A stretch of DNA of 64,000 nt from Massilia sp. WG5 (GCF_001412595.2 NZ_CP012640.2:1860001-1924000); one strand, 5' to 3'; numbered from the stretch's first letter, positions 1 to 8,624 are shown. Program-made: numbers and translations. Notes: generated by a model not told the origin, from the sequence alone.

Positions 1-38
1 CAGGCCGTGAACCGGCCCGCCCGGATGCTGGGTAATGC

Positions 39-1130
39 TTACTTCTTGCCGGCGGTGGCTTTCCACTCCTTCAGGAAGGCCATGCGGATCGCCGGATCCA
101 GGTACTCGGCGACGGCCGGGCTGACCGGCAGCGGCTTGATGTTCTTCTCGCCGACCATCTTGATCAGGTCGCTCGAAGTGGTTTCGCCGGTGACGTCGGC
201 GCGGATCGCGTACAGCTTGGCGCCGTTGGCGACGACGGTCTGGCCGCGGTGCGACAGCAGGTAGTCGGTCCACAGCTTGGCGGCGTTCGGGTGCTTGGCC
301 GACTTGTTGATGAAGTGGACGCGCGAAATGATCAGCGTGTAGTCCTTCGGCAGCACCACGCCCAGCGACGGGTCGGTCTTGGCGCGCACCAGGGCGTAGG
401 AACCCAGCACGTTATAGCCGATCAGGTTTTCGCCCGAGGAGATCCGCTCCAGCATGGTGCCGGTCGAGGACTGGACGCGCACCCTGGCGGCGCCGAAAGC
501 CTGTTCCAGCTGCTTGAACTGCGGGAAGTCTTTCTCGTCCTGGGTCATGAACATGAAGCCGACGCCGGATTTCTCGATGTCGTAGGTGGTGACCTTGTCC
601 TGGAACTTCGGCTTGCTGATGAGGCTTGCGAATTCGGCGTGGGTATGCGGGACTTCGGCTTCCGTCACCAGGCGCTTGTTGTAGACGAAGGCGGCCGGCT
701 CGAAGGTGGTGCCGTAGGCGGTGTCTTTCCACACGGCCCAGCCCGGGATCTTCGAGGCTTCGACCGATTTATAGGGCATCGCGTAGCCGCCGGCGGCCAG
801 CTTCATCTGCAGGTCCATGGCCGAGGACCACAGCACGTCGGCGGTGTCGCCGCCGGCCGCGGATTCGGAGATGAAGCGGTTGTACACTTCGGTCGAGTTC
901 ATGTCGTTGTACTCGACGCTGATGCCCGGGTAGAGGGCATTGAAGTCCTTGATCAGCGGCGCCGCGGCCTTGCTGTCGGTGGCGCCGTAGATCACCAGCT
1001 TGGCTTCCTTCTTGGCGCCGTCGACCAGTTGCTGGTAGTTGGCGGGATAGCCGGCCGGCACCTGGGCCAGGGCCAGCGGGGCGGCCAGCATGGCGGCTGC
1101 GGCGGCGATGAGGGTTTTCGTGAAATGCAT
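39..1130 (-). CDS. ABC transporter substrate-binding protein (family 1)
   Basis: Predicted periplasmic binding protein of an ABC importer, 363 aa, of the extracellular solute-binding family that includes iron, polyamine and small organic-ion binders. Residues 1-22 form a signal peptide ending LALAQ; the mature part begins with a KKEAKLVIYGATDS strand typical of the fold, and GENLIGYNV lies in the middle. AGGAG sits upstream of the ATG. It is the last gene of a tight minus-strand series after a porin and a Bug protein (34-bp gap). No permease or ATPase gene is in the window; they may lie left of position 1. The ligand cannot be read from sequence; organic acids are an inference from the TctDE neighbours. 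Confidence 0.85.
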   Translation of the reverse strand: MHFTKTLIAAAAAMLAAPLALAQVPAGYPANYQQLVDGAKKEAKLVIYGATDSKAAAPLIKDFNALYPGISVEYNDMNSTEVYNRFISESAAGGDTADVLWSSAMDLQMKLAAGGYAMPYKSVEASKIPGWAVWKDTAYGTTFEPAAFVYNKRLVTEAEVPHTHAEFASLISKPKFQDKVTTYDIEKSGVGFMFMTQDEKDFPQFKQLEQAFGAARVRVQSSTGTMLERISSGENLIGYNVLGSYALVRAKTDPSLGVVLPKDYTLIISRVHFINKSAKHPNAAKLWTDYLLSHRGQTVVANGAKLYAIRADVTGETTSSDLIKMVGEKNIKPLPVSPAVAEYLDPAIRMAFLKEWKATAGKK

Positions 1131-1164
1131 GTCGTCTCCTTGTTTATCGGTCTTTGTCGTATGG

Positions 1165-2145
1165 TCAGCGGACCAGGTTGAACTGCCTGGCCTGCCGGTT
1201 GTAGTCGGCCACGGCCTGTTTGATATAGCGGGTCAGCGCGTCGCCGGTGAGCGAGAACGGATAGAGCCCGGCCTCGACGCGCATCTGGGCGAAGCCAGGC
1301 GACGCTTCGAGGCGGTCGAAGGCCTCGACCCAGCGCTTGTAGTCGGCGTCGGATACGCCCGGGCCCACCCACACGCCGCGGATCACCGGCCACACCACGT
1401 CGTAGCCCTGCTCGCGCGCGGTCGGGACTTGCGACAGCACGCCCGGCAGGCGGTGTTCGGCCAGCACCGCCAGCACGCGCACCTTGCCGGCGACGGCGTA
1501 CAGCGTGGCTTCCGAGGTGTCGCCGGAGACCACCTGGACGTAGTTGGCCTGCATCGCGGTGAACTCTTCGCCGCCGCCTTCGAGGGCGACGAAACGCAGC
1601 TGCTTCGGATCGACGCCCGCCAGGCGCGCCAGCAGCGCCATCTTGATCCAGTCCTGGCTGCCGATGGTGCCGGACATGCCGATCAGGACCTTCTGCGGAT
1701 CGCGCCGCAGGGCCCCGACCAGGTCGCCGAGGCTGTGGTAAGGCGAGTCGGCGCGCACCGCGATCATGCCGTAGTCGGCGCCGACGGCGGCAACCCAGCG
1801 CACGTCGTCGGCGCTGGCCTTGCCAAACTTGCCCTGGGCCAGGTTGAGCAGCGAACCGCTCGAGAAGGCGACCAGGGTGTCCGGCTCGGCGCGACGCTGC
1901 GATTCCATGGTGTGCCATGCAACCGCACCGATCCCGCCCGGCAGGTAGCTCAGCTTCATGCGTGGCGCATCGGGCCTGGCCTCCAGCGCCTTGCGGGCCA
2001 GCTTGCAGGTCAGGTCCATGGCGCCGCCCGGTTTGGACGGCACCACGCATTCGGCGGCGGCGCCAATTGCCGGGATGGCCGCCGATGCCAGCAAGCTGGC
2101 AAAGGCGGCGGCGCGCAGGGTGCGGAGTGCTTGCATGGCTAGCAT
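1165..2145 (-). CDS. Bug/TctC-type tripartite tricarboxylate transporter binding protein
   Basis: Periplasmic solute receptor of the Bug family, 326 aa, the usual family length. The first ~30 residues are a signal peptide, and the mature protein opens with PSKPGGAMDLTCKLA, the family P-x-x-PGG-x-x-D motif. An internal ATG three codons in (2136) is an alternative start; neither has a clear ribosome site. It is 30 bp from the porin and 34 bp from the ABC-type binding protein, so all three are probably one transcript. The membrane subunits TctA and TctB are absent here. The family commonly binds carboxylates such as citrate; the ligand is not known. Confidence 0.88.
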   Translation of the reverse strand: MLAMQALRTLRAAAFASLLASAAIPAIGAAAECVVPSKPGGAMDLTCKLARKALEARPDAPRMKLSYLPGGIGAVAWHTMESQRRAEPDTLVAFSSGSLLNLAQGKFGKASADDVRWVAAVGADYGMIAVRADSPYHSLGDLVGALRRDPQKVLIGMSGTIGSQDWIKMALLARLAGVDPKQLRFVALEGGGEEFTAMQANYVQVVSGDTSEATLYAVAGKVRVLAVLAEHRLPGVLSQVPTAREQGYDVVWPVIRGVWVGPGVSDADYKRWVEAFDRLEASPGFAQMRVEAGLYPFSLTGDALTRYIKQAVADYNRQARQFNLVR

Positions 2146-2175
2146 GATACCGGCGTGCCCGGGTCGCGGCGCTTG

Positions 2176-3237
2176 TTAGAAGCGGTGCTGGATGCCGGCG
2201 GTGAAGCCGTTCTGGGTCGAACCGAAGCCGGCGTCGTCGCGCGACAGGCCGACCAGCTGGCCGTGGTCGGCCTTGGCGTGGGCGGCGACCATGTACAGGT
2301 CGGTGCGCTTGGACAGGGCGTACAGCGCGCGCGCCACGAACATGGTCGGGTCGGCGTCCTTCTCGCTCGGCAGGTTCTTGGTGTTGACGTGGTAGACCGC
2401 GCCGGTCAGGGTCCACGGATTGATGGTATAGCTGACGCCAGCCCAGTAGGTGTCGCCGCGCACGTCCGGGGTCGCGGCCTTGCCCGACTCCAGCTTGTAG
2501 CCGCGCATGGCGGCGTCGAGGCGCCACGGACCGACCTTGTAGTCCGCGCCGACGTGGAAGGCGGTGGTTTCGTCGCGGTTGCCGGTGGCGGCCACGGTGT
2601 TGCCGTTGATCTGCTCGTAGGATGCCATCACCAGCAGGCCGCCGCCGGTCCAGGAACCGCCGACCGCGTATTTGCGGCCGTCCGCCTGGCTGTTGGTCTG
2701 CTCGCCCAGGCCGATGGTGGCGCCGTAGGTGAAGCCGCCGGTGTGGCCGGTGTACTTGATCAGGTTGTCGAAGGCGGTCGTCATGCCGTACTTCGACGGG
2801 CCGCTGGCGTTGCCGCTGGTGGCCCAGGAGTAGTTGGGCGCGAAGCCCATCGGGTCGACCTTGATCACCAGGTCATAGGTCGTGGTGAAGGAACGGCCGA
2901 TCACCACGCGGCCGAAGGCGCCTTCCAGGCCGACGTTGGCCTGGCGCTTGAACAGGGCGCCGTCCTGGGCGCCGGTATCCAGCAGAATGCCGCCTTCCAG
3001 GTTGAACACCGCTTTCAGGCCGCCGCCCAGGTCCTCGGTGCCGCGGAAGCCCCAGCGCGAGGTGTTCTTGCCGCCCGAAATCACGCGGGTCATGTCGGCA
3101 CCGTTAGGGCCGGCATTGGTCAGGTGTTCGACGCCGGCGTCGATCAGGCCATAGACCTGGACGTTGGTTTGGGCTTGGGCTGCGGTGTTCAGGGAAAGCG
3201 CTGCCAGAACGGCGAGCGCGAGGGCCGACTTCTTCAT
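2176..3237 (-). CDS. Gram-negative porin, 16-strand trimeric type
   Basis: Outer-membrane general porin, 353 aa. Residues 1-23 are a signal peptide (cleavage after AAQAQ) followed by VQVYGLIDAGVE, the usual first beta strand of betaproteobacterial porins. SRWGFRGTEDLGGGLKAVF is the conserved second strand, and the protein ends in Phe (GIQHRF), the C-terminal signal for BAM-dependent insertion. It is first in the minus-strand group and diverges from the tctD-like regulator across a 168-bp gap with 11-bp direct repeats, which suggests control by that regulator. It probably admits the substrate that the downstream binding proteins capture. Confidence 0.92.
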   Translation of the reverse strand: MKKSALALAVLAALSLNTAAQAQTNVQVYGLIDAGVEHLTNAGPNGADMTRVISGGKNTSRWGFRGTEDLGGGLKAVFNLEGGILLDTGAQDGALFKRQANVGLEGAFGRVVIGRSFTTTYDLVIKVDPMGFAPNYSWATSGNASGPSKYGMTTAFDNLIKYTGHTGGFTYGATIGLGEQTNSQADGRKYAVGGSWTGGGLLVMASYEQINGNTVAATGNRDETTAFHVGADYKVGPWRLDAAMRGYKLESGKAATPDVRGDTYWAGVSYTINPWTLTGAVYHVNTKNLPSEKDADPTMFVARALYALSKRTDLYMVAAHAKADHGQLVGLSRDDAGFGSTQNGFTAGIQHRF

Positions 3238-3262
3238 GGTGTCTCCGGTTGTGAAAAATCTT

Positions 3263-3281
3263 TTTTGTACTTCTTTTGTAC
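3263..3281. repeat. Two 11-bp-spaced TTTTGTAC direct repeats
   Basis: TTTTGTAC occurs at 3263-3270 and again at 3274-3281, exactly 11 bp apart, just upstream of the porin start. This could be part of a regulator site or promoter for the porin operon. Significance is uncertain for so short a repeat in an AT-rich patch. Confidence 0.4.
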
Positions 3282-3310
3282 TGCTTATGAAGTCAACTAT
3301 ATGCGGCCCA

Positions 3311-3354
3311 AGCTTTCAATCAGCTTTCAGTCGGCTTTCAGTTGCCTTTCGCCG
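3311..3354. promoter_or_regulatory. Tandem 11-bp CTTTCA repeats, likely OmpR-family regulator site
   Basis: CTTTCA starts at 3313, 3324 and 3335, and CTTTCG at 3346, an exact 11-bp period over four units in the divergent porin/tctD gap. Direct repeats one helical turn apart are how OmpR/PhoB-class regulators bind DNA. The adjacent gene encodes such a regulator, so autoregulation and porin control are the natural inference. Confidence 0.6.
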
Positions 3355-3405
3355 GCTTACAACGGGCACTATCCGGCGCCGGCCGTTTGCGCTTACACTA
3401 AAAAA

Positions 3406-4113
3406 ATGCGAATCCTGTTAGTCGAAGACCACGTCGAACTGTCCCATTGGGTCTCCAAGGCCCTGCGCGACGCCAAGCTCACCGTCGAATGCGCGGCCAC
3501 CGGCACCGATGCCGATGCCCTGCTCCACACCCAGGACTACGCCCTGGTGATCCTGGACCTGACCCTGCCGAAGATGGACGGCCTGGACGTGCTGCGCCGC
3601 CTGCGCACGCGCGGCGGCCCGCGGGCGCGCACGCCGGTGCTGATCCTGACGGCGCGCGGGGGCCTCGAGGAAAGGGTGCAGGGCCTGAACCTGGGCGCCG
3701 ATGACTACCTGGCCAAGCCCTTCGAACTGGCCGAACTGGAAGCGCGGGTCAAGGCCCTGCTGCGGCGCAGCGTCGGCAACGAGGCCCTGGTGCACCGCTG
3801 CGGGCAGCTCAGCTTCGATACCGTGGCGCGCATGTTCAGCTACTGCGGCGAGCCGCTGCAGCTGACGCCGCGCGAGCACGCGCTGCTGGAAACGCTGATC
3901 GCACGCCCGGGCTGCGCGCTGTCCAAGGAAAAGCTGTTCGACGCCGTGTTCGCGCTCGACGACGACGCCAACCTCGACGCCATCGAGCTGTACATCCACC
4001 GCATCCGCAAGAAGCTCGACAAGCGCGAGGACGGCGGCGCCGCCATCGTCACCCTGCGCGGGATCGGCTACCTGCTGCAGGAGCGCCCTGCCGTGGCGGA
4101 CAAGCCGGCCTGA
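3406..4113 (+). CDS. TctD-like OmpR-family response regulator
   Basis: DNA-binding response regulator, 235 aa. The receiver domain covers about residues 1-115, with acidic DD at the start replaced by ED, phospho-acceptor Asp near 51 (VILDLTLPKMDG), switch Thr in LTARGG and Lys in YLAKPF. A winged-helix domain follows, ending in IRKKLD and TLRGIGYLL. The ATG at 3406 is chosen because MRILLVEDH is the canonical start; the open frame extends upstream without function. The next gene, its kinase, begins 3 nt after the stop. The pair resembles TctD/TctE, which control tricarboxylate uptake in other bacteria, and the divergent porin and Bug genes fit that. Confidence 0.9.
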   Translation: MRILLVEDHVELSHWVSKALRDAKLTVECAATGTDADALLHTQDYALVILDLTLPKMDGLDVLRRLRTRGGPRARTPVLILTARGGLEERVQGLNLGADDYLAKPFELAELEARVKALLRRSVGNEALVHRCGQLSFDTVARMFSYCGEPLQLTPREHALLETLIARPGCALSKEKLFDAVFALDDDANLDAIELYIHRIRKKLDKREDGGAAIVTLRGIGYLLQERPAVADKPA

Positions 4114-4115
4114 CG

Positions 4116-5636
4116 ATGACGGTCGCGCGGCTGGCTTCCTTCCTGCGCCGGCTGCCCGGCGCGGCCCCGTCCGCGGCGCCGGCCAGGCCGCTCGGCAGCC
4201 TGCGCAGCCAGCTGCTGCGCTGGCTGATCGTGCCGCTGGTGGCGCTGGTCGCGCTGAACGCGGTCTCGCTGTACCGCGACGCGCTCGAGGCGGCCGATCT
4301 CGCCTACGACCGCTCGCTGCTGTCCTCCGCGCGCGCGCTGGCCGAACGGGTCTCGGTGCAGGGCGGGAAGGTGGTGGCCGACGTGCCCTATGTGGCGCTG
4401 GACAGCTTCGAGACCGACACCCTGGGCCGCATCTACTACCGGGTCGGCGGCCTGCATGGCGAAACCGTGTCCGGCTACGACGACCTGCCGCCGGTGCCGA
4501 AGAACGTGCCGCGCTCGGAACTGTATCCGGCCCTGGTGCGCTTCTACCACGCCGACTACAACGGCGAGCCGGTGCGCATCGCCGCCCTGCTGCAGCCGGT
4601 GTACGACGATTCGATGCGCGGCATCGCCCTGATCCAGGTCGGCGAGACGCTGGAAGCGCGCACCGCGCTGTCGCGCCGCATCCTCGTGAATACCCTGCTG
4701 CGCCAGGCGCTGCTGGTGCTGGCGGTCGCGACCCTGGTGTGGTTCGCGGTGCGCCTGGTGCTGCAGCCGCTGATGCGCCTGAAGCAGGTGGTCGAGACGC
4801 GCGCGGTATCCGACCTGTCGGACGTCGACGCCGCCATGGTGCATCGCGAAGTGCGGCCGCTGGTCGCGGCGCTGAACGGCACCATGAACCGCATGCAGGG
4901 CCTGATCGCCAGCCAGCGCCGCTTCATCGCCGACGCCTCGCACCAGCTGCGCACCCCGCTGACGGTGCTCAAGACGCAGGCCGAGCTGGCGCTGCGCGAA
5001 AACGATCCGGCCGCGATGCAGGCCATCGTGCGCTCGATCGCCGCGACCACCGATTCCACCATCCACCTCGCCAACCGCCTGCTGACGCTGGCGCGCATCG
5101 AGCACGGCAACGGCAGCGCGGCCGGCTTCCCGGTCTCGCTGGGGGCGCTGGCCCAGCAGGTGGGGCTGGAGCTGGCCCTGCCGGCGGTACAGAAGAACAT
5201 CGACCTGGCGCTCGAGGCCGACGACGGCGACACCACGGTGCTCGGCCAGGAGCTGTTGCTGCACGAGCTGCTGAGCAACCTGACCGACAATGCGATCCGC
5301 TACACCCCGCCCGGCGGCGGCGTGCTGCTGCGGGTGAGCCGGGTGCCGGCCGGCGTGCTGCTGCAGGTGCAGGACAGCGGCCCGGGCATCGACGAGGCGG
5401 AATACGAGAAAGTGTTCATGCCCTTCTACCGCTCCCAGGTCGCGCTCGAAGCGAACCCCGGCGGCACCGGCCTCGGCCTGGCGATCGTGCGCGACATCGC
5501 CAACCTGCACGGCGCCGTGCTGAGCATGGGCCGCGCCGACGGCGGCCGCGGCCTGAAGGTGGGGGTGCTGTTCCCCGCCGCGGCAAAGCCGGCGGGCGCC
5601 GACGACCTTGCTCTTTCTCAAGCGGACCCGGGATGA
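4116..5636 (+). CDS. TctE-like sensor histidine kinase
   Basis: Membrane sensor kinase, 506 aa, partner of the preceding regulator. One transmembrane helix lies near residues 33-52, a periplasmic sensor region follows to about 185, and a second helix spans roughly 193-213. Then come a HAMP-like linker, the phospho-acceptor H-box with His near 276 (DASHQLRTPL), an N-box (LLSNLTDNAIRYTP), G1 (DSGPGID) and G2 (GTGLGLAIV). The periplasmic part and gene order match TctE-type kinases. The N-terminus is slightly long and Ala/Pro-rich before the first helix. The signal sensed is unknown; carboxylates are the likely class by context. Confidence 0.9.
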   Translation: MTVARLASFLRRLPGAAPSAAPARPLGSLRSQLLRWLIVPLVALVALNAVSLYRDALEAADLAYDRSLLSSARALAERVSVQGGKVVADVPYVALDSFETDTLGRIYYRVGGLHGETVSGYDDLPPVPKNVPRSELYPALVRFYHADYNGEPVRIAALLQPVYDDSMRGIALIQVGETLEARTALSRRILVNTLLRQALLVLAVATLVWFAVRLVLQPLMRLKQVVETRAVSDLSDVDAAMVHREVRPLVAALNGTMNRMQGLIASQRRFIADASHQLRTPLTVLKTQAELALRENDPAAMQAIVRSIAATTDSTIHLANRLLTLARIEHGNGSAAGFPVSLGALAQQVGLELALPAVQKNIDLALEADDGDTTVLGQELLLHELLSNLTDNAIRYTPPGGGVLLRVSRVPAGVLLQVQDSGPGIDEAEYEKVFMPFYRSQVALEANPGGTGLGLAIVRDIANLHGAVLSMGRADGGRGLKVGVLFPAAAKPAGADDLALSQADPG

Positions 5637-5660
5637 GCGCCGGATCGCTGGCAGGGACTG

Positions 5661-5712
5661 CCGGACGGGACGTCCGGTATCGTTAAATGCCGCCAAACAG
5701 GAGCTGTTTGGC
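5661..5712. repeat. Two strong hairpins downstream of the sensor kinase
   Basis: CCGGACG-GGA-CGTCCGG (5661-5677) and GCCAAACAG-GAG-CTGTTTGGC (5692-5712) are perfect inverted repeats with 3-nt loops. Neither is followed by a T run, so they are not simple terminators. They may stabilise the 3' end of the two-component transcript or aid termination. Confidence 0.55.
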
Positions 5713-5829
5713 AACGCATATTGCGCCTAGCCAAGCATGCGAAGCAGCAAAACTTTGTGGATTTGAGCGAGCACAAACCGCCCTGCCGAACGGCCTTCTT
5801 GTGCAGTGCAGCGCGGTTAGAATGCGCGG

Positions 5830-6048
5830 ATGAACACGACTATCCACGCCTCCATTCTCTACGGGTGCAGCGCCGCCGAGGCGCTGCTCGACCAGGTCGA
5901 GCACGACCTGCTCGTCCTCACCACAGCGTCGCTCGATGGCCGCGCCGGCGCGCCGCCGGAAGCCGTCGACGAATTCGCCGACGACTTCCTGAGCAGCTGG
6001 AGCATGCCGCCCGATGCGGGCGCAGGGCGGCACGGGCTGGCGGGCTAG
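5830..6048 (+). CDS. Small hypothetical protein
   Basis: Possible 72-aa protein that I do not recognise. It begins MNTTIHASILYGC and contains an acidic amphipathic middle (LLDQVEHDLLVLTT and PPEAVDEFADDFL). It has no signal peptide or membrane segment. A TAGAAT hexamer at 5818-5823 lies only 6 nt before the ATG, so the transcript could be leaderless; no ribosome site is visible. It converges on hom, whose stop is 2 bp away. Such a small ORF in GC-rich DNA can be chance. The acidic composition and the matching -10-like element are the only support. Confidence 0.4.
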   Translation: MNTTIHASILYGCSAAEALLDQVEHDLLVLTTASLDGRAGAPPEAVDEFADDFLSSWSMPPDAGAGRHGLAG

Positions 6049-6049
6049 A

Positions 6050-7369
6050 TCAGCCCAGCGATTCCAGGCGGATGCGCACCACCTGCCCCACCACCGTCGA
6101 CAGCTGCTCGATCTTGGCGATCGCCGCGTTGACGTATTTTTCGCGGGTCTGGTGGGTGATGATGACGATGTCGGTACGGGCCTTTTCGCCCGGCTCCTTC
6201 TGCAGCACGGCGTCGATCGAAATGCCGGCCTCGGCCAGGATGCGGGTCAGCTCGGCCATCACGCCCAGCTGGTCCTGCACGTACACGCGCAGGTAGTAGG
6301 CGGTGCGGATCTCTTCCATCGGCAGGATCGGCAGGTCGGCCAGCTCGGCCGGCTGGAAGGCCAGGTGCGGCACGCGCGAGTACGGGTCGACGGTGGCCAG
6401 GCGGGTGACGTCGACCAGGTCGGCAATCACCGCCGAGGCGGTCGGCTCGGCGCCGGCGCCCTTGCCGTAGTAGAGCGTGGTGCCAACCGCGTCGGCCTTC
6501 ACCAGCACCGCGTTCATCGCGCCTTCGACGTTGGCGATCAGGCGCGTCGATGGAATCAGGGTCGGGTGCACGCGCAGCTCGATGCCCTCGGCGCCGTCGA
6601 CCACGGTGCGGCGCGTGATGCCCAGCAGCTTGATGCGGTAGCCCAGCTGTTCGGCGTAGCGGATGTCGACCGCCTGCAGCTGGCTGATGCCTTCCACGTG
6701 GCTGCTGGCGAACTGCATCGGGATCCCGAACGCGATCGCGGCCATGATGGTCAGCTTGTGGGCGGCGTCCACGCCTTCGATGTCGAAGGTCGGGTCGGCT
6801 TCCGCATAGCCCAGTTCCTGCGCCTGCTTGAGCACGGTGCCGAAGTCCAGGCCCTTGTCGCGCATTTCGGACAGGATGAAGTTGGTGGTGCCGTTGATGA
6901 TGCCGGCCACCGACTCGATGCGGTTGGCGGACAGGCCTTCGCGCAGCGCCTTGATGATCGGCACGCCGCCGGCGACGGCGGCCTCGAAGGCCACCATCAC
7001 GCCCTTGGCCTGGGCCGCTTCGAAGATTTCATTGCCGTGCAGGGCCAGCAGCGCCTTGTTGGCGGTGACCACGTGCTTGCCGTTGGCGATCGCCTGCAGC
7101 ACCAGCTCGCGCGCCAATTCGTAGCCGCCGATCAGTTCGACGACGATGTCGATCTCGGGATTGTTCACGACCGCGAAGGGATCGGCCACGACTTCGACCT
7201 CGGCGCCCACGATGCGGCGCGCGCGTTCGATGTTGCGCGCGGCAACCATGCTGACTTCGATGCCGCGGCCGGCGCGGCGGCGGATTTCTTCCTGGTTACG
7301 CTGGAGCACGTGATAGGTGCCGGCGCCGACGGTGCCGATGCCTAACAAGCCTGCTTTGATGGGTTTCAT
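6050..7369 (-). CDS. hom: Homoserine dehydrogenase
   Basis: Reduces L-aspartate semialdehyde to L-homoserine with NAD(P)H, the branch point to threonine and methionine. At 439 aa it is the monofunctional type. The N-terminal Rossmann motif is GIGTVGAGTYHVL, the catalytic domain carries GIINGTTNFIL and ADPTFDIEG, and residues ~355-430 form an ACT domain (YLRVYVQDQLGVMAELT) for threonine feedback. It follows alaA by 28 bp in the same direction, so they are probably co-transcribed. In related genomes thrC usually follows hom; here the next gene is convergent and unrelated. Confidence 0.95.
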   Translation of the reverse strand: MKPIKAGLLGIGTVGAGTYHVLQRNQEEIRRRAGRGIEVSMVAARNIERARRIVGAEVEVVADPFAVVNNPEIDIVVELIGGYELARELVLQAIANGKHVVTANKALLALHGNEIFEAAQAKGVMVAFEAAVAGGVPIIKALREGLSANRIESVAGIINGTTNFILSEMRDKGLDFGTVLKQAQELGYAEADPTFDIEGVDAAHKLTIMAAIAFGIPMQFASSHVEGISQLQAVDIRYAEQLGYRIKLLGITRRTVVDGAEGIELRVHPTLIPSTRLIANVEGAMNAVLVKADAVGTTLYYGKGAGAEPTASAVIADLVDVTRLATVDPYSRVPHLAFQPAELADLPILPMEEIRTAYYLRVYVQDQLGVMAELTRILAEAGISIDAVLQKEPGEKARTDIVIITHQTREKYVNAAIAKIEQLSTVVGQVVRIRLESLG

Positions 7370-7397
7370 ATATTTAAAGAATTCTACTCTGTCGTTC

Positions 7398-8624
7398 TCA
7401 GCGCGTGTAGCGGCGCCGGTAGCCGTCGAGGAAGCGCGCGATGCGGCCGCACGCGTCGGTCAGGTCGTCGGAATTGGGCAGGAACACCAGCCGGAAGTGA
7501 TCCGGGGCGATCCAGTTGAAGCCGGTGCCTTGCACCAGCAGGACTTTTTCCTCGGACAACAGCTCGCAGATAAATTGCTGGTCGTCAGCGATCGGGTAGA
7601 TCTTGGGGTCGAGGCGGGGGAACATGTACAGCGCCGCTTTTGGCTTGACGCAGGACACCCCCGGAATATCGGTAAGAAGTTTGTGGGCCAGGTCGCGCTG
7701 GCGCGCCAGGCGGCCGCCGGGCGCCACCAGGTCGGCGATGCTCTGGTAGCCGCCGAGCGCGGTCTGGATCGCGTACTGGCCCGGCGCGTTGGCGCACAGG
7801 CGCATCGAGGCCAGCATGTTCAGGCCTTCGATATAGTCCTTGGCATGGCGTTTTTCGCCGGACACCACCATCCAGCCGGCACGGTAGCCGCAGGAACGGT
7901 AGTTCTTGGACAGGCCGTTCAGGGTCACGAACAGCACGTCGTCGGCCAGCGAGGCCAGCGAGACGTGCTCTTCGCCGTCGTACAGGGTCTTGTCGTAGAT
8001 CTCGTCGGCGTAGATGATCAGGCCATGCTGGCGCGCCAGCTCGACGATTTCCAGCAGCACGTCGCGCGAATACAGCGCGCCGGTCGGGTTGTTCGGGTTG
8101 ATGACGACGATCGCGCGGGTATTCGGCGTGATCTTCTTGCGCATGTCGGCAATGTCCGGCATCCAGCCGGCCTGCTCGTCGCAGATATAGTGGACCGGGC
8201 TGCCGCCTGCCAGGCTGACCGCCGCCGTCCACAGCGGATAGTCGGGGGCCGGCACCAGCACCTCGTCGCCGCTGTTGAGCAGGCCCTGCATCGCCATCAC
8301 GATCAGCTCGGAAGCGCCGTTGCCCAGGTAGATGTCGTCGATCTTCACCCCGACGATATTCTTTTCCTGGGTGTAGTGCATGACCGCCTTACGCGGCGCA
8401 AACATGCCTTTCGAGTCGGTATAGCCGGCCGCGCTGGGCATGTTGCGGATCATGTCCTGCACGATCTCGTCCGGCGGGTCGAAGCCGAACACGGCCAGGT
8501 TGCCGATGTTCAGCTTGATGATCTTGTGGCCGTCGTCCTCCATCTGGCGCGCTTTCTCGAGCGCGGGGCCGCGGATTTCGTAGCATACGTCATCCAGCTT
8601 GTTCGATTTCAGAATCGGTCGCAA
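7398..8624 (-). CDS. alaA: Alanine aminotransferase (AlaA type)
   Basis: PLP-dependent class I aminotransferase, 408 aa, closely patterned on E. coli AlaA, which interconverts pyruvate/glutamate and alanine/2-oxoglutarate. Visible landmarks are KLDDVCYEIRGP at the N-terminus, INPNNPTGALYS, ADEIYDKTLYDG, the PLP lysine in NGLSKNYR and CVKPKAALYMFP near the end. The start is a TTG: no ATG or GTG is in frame upstream before the gene's conserved beginning, and AGGGTGAT precedes it at normal spacing. It diverges from the arn operon and reads into hom. Confidence 0.88.
   Translation of the reverse strand: MRPILKSNKLDDVCYEIRGPALEKARQMEDDGHKIIKLNIGNLAVFGFDPPDEIVQDMIRNMPSAAGYTDSKGMFAPRKAVMHYTQEKNIVGVKIDDIYLGNGASELIVMAMQGLLNSGDEVLVPAPDYPLWTAAVSLAGGSPVHYICDEQAGWMPDIADMRKKITPNTRAIVVINPNNPTGALYSRDVLLEIVELARQHGLIIYADEIYDKTLYDGEEHVSLASLADDVLFVTLNGLSKNYRSCGYRAGWMVVSGEKRHAKDYIEGLNMLASMRLCANAPGQYAIQTALGGYQSIADLVAPGGRLARQRDLAHKLLTDIPGVSCVKPKAALYMFPRLDPKIYPIADDQQFICELLSEEKVLLVQGTGFNWIAPDHFRLVFLPNSDDLTDACGRIARFLDGYRRRYTR

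Noticed and set aside
5683..6033. A 116-codon minus-strand frame opposite the small plus-strand ORF
   Set aside because: No start signal and a composition typical of antisense frames; the plus-strand ORF is more credible, though also weak.
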